This document shows, piece after piece, positions 28,011-34,911 of a DNA stretch of 64,000 nt. This DNA is from Eutrophobius brisbanensis (GTDB lineage Bacteria; Pseudomonadota; Gammaproteobacteria; Eutrophobiales; Eutrophobiaceae). Both the position numbers and the translations under genes were made by a program. The DNA is taken from NCBI GenBank assembly GCA_038131795.1, contig JAYPQE010000003.1:1860001-1924000 (forward strand), read 5' to 3'. The first letter of the stretch is position 1; the number at the start of each line of letters is the position of its first letter. The notes beneath the pieces were generated by a model that did not search any database, had not been told where the DNA came from, and saw only the letters and a program-made list of their open reading frames with translations.

Positions 28011-28997
28011 TTATTGAATAATGCCCGCTGAAGTATATGCCGCAATTGCCCCGGGATGATATGGGAGGGTCTTGGACGAGATCATCAGGTCAGATGTTAA
28101 AGGTCGCATGGCGGTATGCACCATTTGCAGATTACCAATATTATTCAACAATGCCATGGTAATTTCCTCTACCTGCTGTTCTGGATAATGGTCCAGGGCA
28201 AACAGATGCGCAGATAAAGAAACAGTCAAAATGTCACTCTCATTCCAGTCATAGGCCCCTGCTGGTATGGTGAAGGGGATAATGCCGAAATCTCCTGACA
28301 CTTTGTTAGCCGTCTCTTCTGAAACTGGCAGCAAAACCACATCAATTGCGTCAGCAATTTGCAGAATTGAACTGTGACCAACAAATAATGAATTAAAAAT
28401 CGCATCTGCACGTCTGTCACGCATCAAATCACCCTGCTCGTCCGACGCTGCAAAGGTAACATTTCCTCCCCATTCTGAGACGTCATCCAATGTTGCCCCT
28501 GCGGCATTGATCAGCGCCTCGCCCACCTGGCTGGATATGTTGCCACGCCTATTTAACAGGATACGGATCGGTGCCTTTTTGCGAACTATATCCTCCAGAC
28601 TGGACACCTGATATTCCTCCACAAAATCTTTGCTGACGATCAGCTGTAAGGGTGCCCAGTTATATAACGCGGCAATGGTGCGTAGATTACTATACGGCTC
28701 ACTAAAGGGTGCTTGGCCATTGGCTGCAATGGTTGCCTCTGCATCATGTATCAGGGCGATTTCGCAACGACCTTCTTCAAGGCCGCGAACGTTGGCAAAC
28801 CCGCCGCCTGATGTTTGATAGGTAATTGTTGCATCTGGATAGGACGCCTTCATGGCAGCATCCAGGCCTGTGCCCAAAAGTGACCATAAACCACTGGGAC
28901 TGGCGCCACATAATGTAATATTTCTGCTTTGTCCGGTCTCTGTCTGAGAGCAGCCGGTAATCAATGCCAGGAGCAAAACAACTAAAGTTTTTTTCAT
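28011..28997 (-). CDS. TAXI family TRAP transporter solute-binding lipoprotein
   Basis: The 328-residue protein is started at the ATG that opens a lipoprotein signal (LLLALITGCSQTE, Cys16); the open frame extends 19 codons further without signal-like sequence. The body has the TAXI pattern: ITLCGASPSGLWSLLGTGLD, TYQTSGGGFANVRGLEEGRC and ADAIFNSLFVG. It captures a small organic acid in the periplasm and hands it to the fused permease. TAXI proteins bind ligands such as glutamate, glutarate or other acids, and the ligand here is unknown. Confidence 0.92.
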   Translation of the reverse strand: MKKTLVVLLLALITGCSQTETGQSRNITLCGASPSGLWSLLGTGLDAAMKASYPDATITYQTSGGGFANVRGLEEGRCEIALIHDAEATIAANGQAPFSEPYSNLRTIAALYNWAPLQLIVSKDFVEEYQVSSLEDIVRKKAPIRILLNRRGNISSQVGEALINAAGATLDDVSEWGGNVTFAASDEQGDLMRDRRADAIFNSLFVGHSSILQIADAIDVVLLPVSEETANKVSGDFGIIPFTIPAGAYDWNESDILTVSLSAHLFALDHYPEQQVEEITMALLNNIGNLQMVHTAMRPLTSDLMISSKTLPYHPGAIAAYTSAGIIQ

Positions 28998-29079
28998 ATC
29001 GTATACATTCCTCGTAATCCTGTGGAGTATATCAGATACCTTTCCACCCGGCATCCCTCCAATCGCCCTGGATTAGCAC

Positions 29080-29568
29080 TCATGAAATATGTTGCATCAA
29101 GTATGACTTCAAGAAGTGTTTATCGACATTAACGGGAACATGCAGGAAGGCGAATTTAACATTATTCTTAATGGCAAAATCACACATTAAATACATGGAA
29201 AAATTACATACATAGGTACCGGCATCATAGGTCGTCGTCGTCCCTTCAACTCCATTCAGCTTTAGGTTGGCAAATAAAAACTCGGGGCCGATTTCTCTAA
29301 TCCTGGCAGTTACACCTGCCTCCGTTTTATATAGGTTCCTGGCCTTTCTTTCTATCCGTAACTTTCTCGCTCGCGGGTGCTGCCCCAGACTAATTATTAT
29401 ATCTGGCTTTTGTTGCTGAAGTTTGGACTCAAAAATACCGTAATTAAATTCCACCCGAAAAACGTGCCTGCTTATATTTGGCAGACTTGGAATGCTGTTA
29501 ACCAACTCTTCCGTGACGTTTTCACGGAAAGATTGATAAGGCTTAAACCCGTAAATAAATATTTTCAT
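29080..29568 (-). CDS. pcp: pyrrolidone-carboxylate (pyroglutamyl) peptidase family C15
   Basis: The 162-residue product keeps all three catalytic regions of C15 peptidases: Glu in LRIERKARN, the nucleophile Cys in YDAGTYVCNFSMY and His in FAFLHVPV. It opens with the family segment YGFKPYQSFRENVTE. These enzymes remove N-terminal pyroglutamate from peptides. It is about 50 residues shorter than typical bacterial Pcp (near 210), with loss in the early part and the C-terminus, so activity is likely but not certain. It stands alone between the TAXI gene and the divergent tusA-like gene. Confidence 0.85.
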   Translation of the reverse strand: MKIFIYGFKPYQSFRENVTEELVNSIPSLPNISRHVFRVEFNYGIFESKLQQQKPDIIISLGQHPRARKLRIERKARNLYKTEAGVTARIREIGPEFLFANLKLNGVEGTTTTYDAGTYVCNFSMYLMCDFAIKNNVKFAFLHVPVNVDKHFLKSYLMQHIS

Positions 29569-29678
29569 ATTTGCTGTACTTACGAATCGAAATACCTGAC
29601 CAGATTAATTACAATAAGGGACTGGCAACTATAATATAGATGCGGCCAAACTATTCAAAAGACTATATCATCTAAATC

Positions 29679-29936
29679 ATGCCAGAAAACCACACACATC
29701 AATCCTACGATGAATTTCTCGATGCCACAGGCCTGAATTGTCCTTTACCGGTATTAAAGACAAAACTGGCATTAAACAGGATGCAGCCTGGTGAGGTGCT
29801 GCGTATAGACGCCACAGATCCCCATTCAATAATTGACTTCAAGGCCTATTGCGCCAGATCTGGACATGAAATTATTCACCTGAGTGATACCAATAAGATA
29901 TTTACCTTCTATATTAAGCATAAACCACAGAAATAA
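29679..29936 (+). CDS. TusA-like sulfurtransferase
   Basis: The 85-residue protein has the TusA signature: DATGLNCPLPVLKTKLAL with the persulfide cysteine in a CPxP motif, followed by GEVLRIDATDPHSIIDFKAY. TusA proteins carry persulfide sulfur for tRNA thiolation, molybdenum cofactor or dissimilatory sulfur metabolism. The formate dehydrogenase elsewhere in this window needs sulfurated Mo cofactor, but no link is shown. Its 3' end overlaps the possible upstream extension of the small HTH frame. Confidence 0.88.
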   Translation: MPENHTHQSYDEFLDATGLNCPLPVLKTKLALNRMQPGEVLRIDATDPHSIIDFKAYCARSGHEIIHLSDTNKIFTFYIKHKPQK

Positions 29937-29979
29937 TACCCCGGTAATAGCGACATACCCCAAAGAGGGTATAGTAAAC

Positions 29980-30225
29980 TTGGATAAGATTGAGGAAGTG
30001 GTAAGGACCTTATACAAACTGTCACCCACAGAAGCAAGAATTGCATCAGAGCTGGTCTTTAATCCTTACCTGACGGATGTGGCAGCAAAAATGGGCATCA
30101 CCTACAACACTGCCAGGACGCATTTAAAAAAGATTTATTTAAAGACTGAGACAAACAAACTCCCAGCTTTGATTCAGAAGATCGTCACTGGCCCTGCAGG
30201 CATACTCATACACGCAATTGAGTAA
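29980..30225 (+). CDS. small LuxR-type HTH protein
   Basis: The 81-residue protein consists almost only of a LuxR-family HTH (LSPTEARIASELVFNPYLTD, then VAAKMGITYNTARTHLKKIY and LKTETNKLPALIQKI). I chose TTG at 29980, which lies 10 nt after GAGGG; the frame is open back to GTG at 29884, inside tusA. It could be the remnant of a longer regulator that lost its sensor domain or a genuine stand-alone DNA-binding protein like short GerE-type regulators. It is in the same direction as the TusA-like gene, so both may be one transcript. Confidence 0.72.
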   Translation: MDKIEEVVRTLYKLSPTEARIASELVFNPYLTDVAAKMGITYNTARTHLKKIYLKTETNKLPALIQKIVTGPAGILIHAIE

Positions 30226-30234
30226 TACTGTTGG

Positions 30235-30660
30235 CTATTTATCTTCTCTCTCATGAATGGTATAGCTGTGAGTGATCCTGGCAGTCTTCCCTAACATAAT
30301 TGAAGCTGAGCAATATTTTTCAGCAGAGAGGTCTATGGCCCTTGCAACCTGTTTTTCCTTCAAGCCTTTACCCGTGACAATAAAGTGTAGATGAATATCA
30401 GTAAATACCTTTGGATCTGACTCAGCCCGTTTAGAAGTCACCTCTAGCTGGCAATCCTCCACATCCTGTCTGGCCTTGGCAAGAATGCTGACAACATCAT
30501 AACTGCTACATGCCCCCATCCCGAGTAGCAGGGTTTCCATTGGCCTGGGGCCCAAATTCCGGCCTCCGCCCTCCGGCGGGCCGTCCATAATCACCCTATG
30601 GCCACTTTCCGTTTCACCTACAAAAGCAGCCCCACCGATCCAGTTGATATTTGCCTTCAT
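30235..30660 (-). CDS. OsmC family protein (YhfA-like)
   Basis: The 141-residue protein has the OsmC fold features: HRVIMDGPPEGGGRNLGPRP, LLLGMGACSSYDVVSILAK with the first conserved Cys, and the second Cys region AEKYCSASIMLGK. OsmC/Ohr proteins reduce organic hydroperoxides through this Cys pair. It lies divergently next to crp; the same pairing (yhfA-crp) occurs in E. coli, supporting the YhfA-type assignment. Its stop lies 9 nt from the HTH gene's stop. Confidence 0.9.
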   Translation of the reverse strand: MKANINWIGGAAFVGETESGHRVIMDGPPEGGGRNLGPRPMETLLLGMGACSSYDVVSILAKARQDVEDCQLEVTSKRAESDPKVFTDIHLHFIVTGKGLKEKQVARAIDLSAEKYCSASIMLGKTARITHSYTIHEREDK

Positions 30661-30765
30661 ATATTATGGCTCCATTTAGTCGTTTTCATAGAAAAAGGGT
30701 AACATAGTAAATCTATTTTCGGTTGAAATTAATAATCCGATGAAAAACCATGAAGAAATAATAAG

Positions 30766-31410
30766 ATGATGCAGGTGGAAAATACTTCTACATACTCGCA
30801 CCAGGAATTAATCGAAAAATTTCTGGAACACAGTCATCGCAAGTCATACCCCTCCAAGCAATTAATCATTCGTGAGGGCGACTCATCCCTAGACCTGTAT
30901 TATATCATCAGTGGGTCCGTATCCGTTCAGGTTGAAGATGCCAAAGGGCGGGAAATCATACTTGCCTATCTCAATCCGGGTGACTTTTTCGGCGAACTTG
31001 GATTATTTGATGAAGAAAACAAGCGCAGCGCCTACGTCAGGGCAAAGGAAAAATGTGAGATTGCACAGGTCAGTTATGAAAGATTAAAAAAATTACATGA
31101 TGTCTTTCCTGATCTATTATTGAACATTGCCTCCCAGCTTGCCATTCGCTTACGTAAAACCAGCCGCAAGGTCAGTGATCTGGCCCTGACTGATGTGAAA
31201 GGTCGTGTTGCAAGGGCATTACTCGATCTCTGCAAGGAACCCGGTGCTATGACCCATCCTGACGGCATGATGATCCGCATTACCCGGCAGGAATTAGGGC
31301 GCATCGTAGGGTGTTCAAGAGAAATGGCCGGCCGGGTGTTAAAAGACCTGGAAGAAGATCACCTGATCACCGTATCTGGTAAATCTATCGTCGTATTTGG
31401 TACGCGATGA
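30766..31410 (+). CDS. crp: cAMP receptor protein (CRP/Vfr)
   Basis: The 214-residue regulator is very close to E. coli CRP over its length. The cAMP site is intact (FFGELGLFDEENKRSAYVRA with Glu, Arg and Ser in place; KTS in the central helix), and the C-terminal HTH reads TRQELGRIVGCSREMAGRVL. The DNA-contacting Arg, Glu and Arg residues (SREMAGR versus SRETVGR) are conserved, so it should recognise TGTGA-N6-TCACA sites. It is a global regulator of carbon use. I found no convincing CRP site in the short divergent promoter region shared with the OsmC-like gene. Confidence 0.96.
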   Translation: MMQVENTSTYSHQELIEKFLEHSHRKSYPSKQLIIREGDSSLDLYYIISGSVSVQVEDAKGREIILAYLNPGDFFGELGLFDEENKRSAYVRAKEKCEIAQVSYERLKKLHDVFPDLLLNIASQLAIRLRKTSRKVSDLALTDVKGRVARALLDLCKEPGAMTHPDGMMIRITRQELGRIVGCSREMAGRVLKDLEEDHLITVSGKSIVVFGTR

Positions 31411-31421
31411 TCCTCGTATCC

Positions 31422-31450
31422 TTGACAAATCCGGCACAAAAAACCACAAT
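31422..31450 (+). promoter_or_regulatory. probable sigma-70 promoter upstream of tRNA-Met
   Basis: A perfect -35 box TTGACA (31422-31427) is followed after 17 bases by CACAAT (31445-31450), a 4-of-6 match to the -10 box. It lies just after crp and about 80 bases before the tRNA, in the right direction. The long leader is unusual for a tRNA transcript, so a second promoter nearer the tRNA is possible. Confidence 0.45.
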
Positions 31451-31528
31451 CTCGGCCTCCTGGGAGCAGTATCACCCGTAGGGGCTGATATACTTGTTAC
31501 CAGTGGTTTTAGCTTTTATCTTTCTTTT

Positions 31529-31605
31529 GGCTACGTAGCTCAGCTGGTTAGAGCACGGCACTCATAACGCCGGGGTCGGTGGTTCAAGTCCACCCGTAGC
31601 CACCA
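31529..31605 (+). tRNA. tRNA-Met (elongator, anticodon CAT)
   Basis: The 77-nt cloverleaf has acceptor arms GGCTACG/CGTAGCC, D-arm with AGCTCAGCTGGTTAGAGC, anticodon loop CTCATAA and T-arm GGTTCAAGTCC, and ends in encoded CCA. The first 15 bases equal those of E. coli elongator tRNA-Met, and the 1-72 G-C pair excludes the initiator. The anticodon CAT could in principle be tRNA-Ile2, but the acceptor stem favours Met. Confidence 0.95.
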
Positions 31606-31669
31606 ATATCTTTTTAACAAGCTCAAAGTCTATATATTTCAGCAGTGTATTTTACTCTAGACCCAGATT

Positions 31670-32773
31670 CTATTCTCGTAATTGTAACTCCTTATCGAGC
31701 TGCACCACTGGCCTGATCCCCGGGCCGATACCTTCAAGGTAACGGGCATCGCTAAAGCTCACCGTATATCCGTTTGCTTGCTCATCCACAATTGCAATGG
31801 GGTAACGGGCCCAGATCAGGTAACGCCGGGCACTGATATCTGCTGCGGCAGCAAGCGCTGCCGGATGATCCATATTGCTGAGAAGGTAGTTGTTATCTAG
31901 GCGCAGTCTCGGGCTATCCATCCAGTTCCAGGAACCCAGGTGATACCCATTACCAGTGTCTAATACAACCTGTCTACGTAATGGGTTGGCCGGGATTGGC
32001 GCCACCATCATGTCGATCGCCGGTTCAAGACCCGCAGCATCTACCTGGGCACGCACCTCTGTCCGCACTGGAATATTAGCAATCAGGTTCACACCCATGT
32101 ATAATACCATCACTACCAGGGCAACACGGGCAACAATTTCGAGTGTCTTCATGCTCGGTTTAACTATCAGGCGAACAGCCACCAGTCCGACGATACCGGC
32201 AAGCCATAACCAGCGCACTAAAACCGGTACCATGCCAGTGTCCAGGATTAACCAGGATGCAAATGACCCAAAAAATACCCAGGCTATCAGCGCAAGGATT
32301 CGGCGGGACCAGGCGAGAAATGCCACGCCACCCAGGAATAACCATACCCAGGGGTCGATAATGAACAGAGTATCGCCGTAGGACCAGCGACCATCAAAAG
32401 GCATCCACCACCGCATACCATAGTTGTTAAGCCAATCCAGTATCGGGTGGCTGATGACAGCAATCGCCACCACCCACAACAGGGGTCGGGGATGAGCGGG
32501 CTCGGCATCTGGATTACATCGCAATCTCACATAGCGGTCCCACAACAACAATACCCAGGTCAGGGCAAAGCTGAGGACAATCACCGCAGCAATACCGTGA
32601 GTCCATCCCCGGCGATGAGCCACCGACATATTATCTCCGCCAAATGCCATCACGATATCTATATCAGGGATATTGGCTCCGATAACGAGGGCGGCGGTCG
32701 CTAGAGGTGTAGCCCGACGCAGCCCCGATGATGCCAGGGCTGCTCCAGTGAATGTATGGGCAAAGGGATCCAT
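31670..32773 (-). CDS. membrane-bound metal-dependent hydrolase, DUF457/YdjM-like
   Basis: The 367-residue protein begins MDPFAHTFTGAALASSGLRR and has ANIPDIDIVMA and HRRGWTHG, the His/Asp pattern of the DUF457 (YdjM/YbcI) family. It has several membrane helices up to about residue 230 and then a soluble region. DUF457 members are called metal-dependent hydrolases by motif, but their substrate is unknown and one E. coli member is SOS-induced. The C-terminal region of about 130 residues is longer than in short family members. It is monocistronic and faces the tRNA. Confidence 0.85.
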   Translation of the reverse strand: MDPFAHTFTGAALASSGLRRATPLATAALVIGANIPDIDIVMAFGGDNMSVAHRRGWTHGIAAVIVLSFALTWVLLLWDRYVRLRCNPDAEPAHPRPLLWVVAIAVISHPILDWLNNYGMRWWMPFDGRWSYGDTLFIIDPWVWLFLGGVAFLAWSRRILALIAWVFFGSFASWLILDTGMVPVLVRWLWLAGIVGLVAVRLIVKPSMKTLEIVARVALVVMVLYMGVNLIANIPVRTEVRAQVDAAGLEPAIDMMVAPIPANPLRRQVVLDTGNGYHLGSWNWMDSPRLRLDNNYLLSNMDHPAALAAAADISARRYLIWARYPIAIVDEQANGYTVSFSDARYLEGIGPGIRPVVQLDKELQLRE

Positions 32774-32935
32774 AGATTAAGAAGCTCCAACACAAAAATA
32801 TTCAAATAATGTTACCTAGTCTACAGGGAACCGTCATGGAAAACAGGGACAAGAAGATCCTGTCGCATGGCATCTTTATTACTGGGAATAAAAAGTTGAT
32901 ACTTTGCCATCTGACATAACACCACAGATCACTGA

Positions 32936-32963
32936 CAAGGTGGCAACAATTGTTGCCACCTTG
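32936..32963. terminator. 28-bp perfect palindrome, probable terminator of the NHL gene
   Basis: The two 14-base halves are exactly complementary, beginning CAAGGTGGCAACAA. It lies 26 bases after the stop codon of the minus-strand NHL-repeat gene and is the only strong hairpin in the gap. There is no clear T-tract on that strand, so it may be a processing or stability element rather than an intrinsic terminator. A palindromic protein site is also possible. Confidence 0.55.
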
Positions 32964-32989
32964 CATTTTGTGTCCACTGATAGCTGATA

Positions 32990-34189
32990 TTAATCGTTGA
33001 TGAGTCGAAACTTCTGGATCCGCTTACCCGTGTTTACTTCAGTGGTGTAAAGATTACCTTTTGAGTCTGCAGTGATGTTATGTACCCATTCGAATTGTCC
33101 CACCTGCCGACCGCCCCGACCAAAGGTCGCAACAACATCAAGGCTGTCCCGCTCCAGGATCCAGATCTGTTTATTGTGCCCATCGGCCACGAATAGCCAT
33201 CGCTCATTTGCAAAGCGGGCGCTTTCTATGTCCCAGATCGCTCCCTGGCTGGTTGTCCATTCACCTATAACCTTTTCTTTTAAATAGGTACCGTCCGGCC
33301 TGAAAACCTGTATTCGGTTACTGCTACGATCAGCCACATATAACAACCCATCATCTGTTATTTCAAGTGCATGCACAGGGCCACTGAAATCATCGAAGGG
33401 TTTCATCCCAGGTTGATAGGCAGGAAGTTCACCATCACCCGGTTTGTTACCATACGCGCCCCAGTGCCGTTTGTATTCGCCGGTGTCCATATCAAACACA
33501 ATGACCCTGCGGTTTTTATAGCCATCTGCAACATATACCTCGCGGGTATTATTATCGACAAAAATATCCGCAGGTTGACCAAGTCGCCTGGGGTCATTAC
33601 TGCCTCCTGTTTCATTTTTAATACCAATGGTCATGAGGTATTTACCATCCATGGTCATCTTGACAACGATATGGTCATTCGCGCCATTCCCTGCGAGCCA
33701 TACATTGTTTTCACCATCAATGTAAATTCCGTGTTCATTTTCTGGCCAATCATGGTCTGGCTCAATCCATGATGTGGATGCCTGGTCCCAGACAGGTCCG
33801 CCCCAGGCCTGAACAACATCTCCCTCTGCATCGAATTCAATAACAGACGGTGCATGGACACAACAAATCGCAGTTGGTGGGTTTTGTACTGCCCCGGCCT
33901 CATGAGCAGTGATGGTACGTGGCCTGTGAATAATCCAGATATGGTCCCGCCTGTCTACCGCAATACCGGCCACCTGGCCCAGGATCCAGTTGTTTGGTAA
34001 TTCGCCTGGCCAGCTGGCATCTACCCGATATTGCGGCACATCAAACTGGCTTTGATTGCTGGTGGATTGCTGTGAATAGGCATCAGAAAATCCAGAGTAA
34101 AGATGTACAAATAGAATAACGGCTAAAGGCAGGCCATATGAAGATAAAATTTCTTTGTTAAAGATTTTTAATTGCCTGAATAATTGCAT
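32990..34189 (-). CDS. exported NHL-repeat beta-propeller protein
   Basis: The 399-residue protein starts at the ATG after GGGGAGGGAG. A signal or anchor segment (about 12-35, YGLPLAVILFVHLYSGFSDA) precedes NHL-type propeller blades (GQVAGIAVDRRDHIWIIHRP, RLGQPADIFVDNNTREVYVA, GPVHALEITDDGLLYVADRS, WVHNITADSKGNLYTTEVNT). Similar proteins are annotated peptidyl-alpha-hydroxyglycine lyase-like, but no catalytic residues can be assigned by eye. It is probably a periplasmic sensor or binding protein. Monocistronic. Confidence 0.85.
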   Translation of the reverse strand: MQLFRQLKIFNKEILSSYGLPLAVILFVHLYSGFSDAYSQQSTSNQSQFDVPQYRVDASWPGELPNNWILGQVAGIAVDRRDHIWIIHRPRTITAHEAGAVQNPPTAICCVHAPSVIEFDAEGDVVQAWGGPVWDQASTSWIEPDHDWPENEHGIYIDGENNVWLAGNGANDHIVVKMTMDGKYLMTIGIKNETGGSNDPRRLGQPADIFVDNNTREVYVADGYKNRRVIVFDMDTGEYKRHWGAYGNKPGDGELPAYQPGMKPFDDFSGPVHALEITDDGLLYVADRSSNRIQVFRPDGTYLKEKVIGEWTTSQGAIWDIESARFANERWLFVADGHNKQIWILERDSLDVVATFGRGGRQVGQFEWVHNITADSKGNLYTTEVNTGKRIQKFRLIND

Positions 34190-34403
34190 ACTCCCTCCCC
34201 GCATAAATGGGTATTCACTTAATTATGTATGGATTTATGAATTTAAGACAGTGTAACCATTGATATCAAATTGAGAAATAAACACTAATAATGAAAAATA
34301 TTTATGGAAAAACAGTGAATACGCTAAATAATGAATAGATTTTTCTTTACTTTATACATAATTAAACTATTTTAATAAACGCAGTTCAGAATTTTTTTAA
34401 AAT

Positions 34404-34838
34404 ATGACAATAAATTCTAACAATAAGCCTTTGATTTTCTGGTTGCTCGCATTGGCAGTCGGCTTTCGTATGCTTATTGTCCCGGGCCTTACCCCGGTCT
34501 ATGATGATGATAGCCCCCTGGGTTTTAATATCTCATTTTGCGAACCCCTGTTTGAATCCCCTGCTTCACAGGATAATGACCACGGCCATGACGGCCATTC
34601 CCATAGTCATGGGAATTCAGACAGTGATGAGAACAGTACCGATATCATACCCTTATCCAGCCACTGTACTGTGGCCTTCATGGGCGGCATCCTCATTGAG
34701 GCACCCACCTTTGATATTGAAAAATATGTACACAACAGTGACGAAATATTTACAGCAAGTTATACGTTACCCTATGTCATAACCCCTCGTTATCAATACC
34801 AACCCTCCCGGGCACCGCCCACCTCCAGCCTAATCTAA
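34404..34838 (+). CDS. small His-rich membrane-anchored protein (DUF2946-like)
   Basis: The 144-residue protein has one N-terminal hydrophobic segment (about 10-28) and a His/Asp-rich patch DHGHDGHSHSHG (59-70), a conserved-looking SSHCTVAFMGG and a Pro-rich tail. The layout (anchor, His patch, SxHC) resembles DUF2946/CopL-type proteins found beside TonB receptors, which suggests metal binding. It precedes a TonB receptor by 73 nt in the same direction. Which metal is unknown. Confidence 0.65.
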   Translation: MTINSNNKPLIFWLLALAVGFRMLIVPGLTPVYDDDSPLGFNISFCEPLFESPASQDNDHGHDGHSHSHGNSDSDENSTDIIPLSSHCTVAFMGGILIEAPTFDIEKYVHNSDEIFTASYTLPYVITPRYQYQPSRAPPTSSLI

Positions 34839-34911
34839 TAATTGCATTTTTTGAAATGATGTCTTGTGCCAGCGTGCGCATGCATCTGTTAGTGTTAACT
34901 GGAGAATTACT

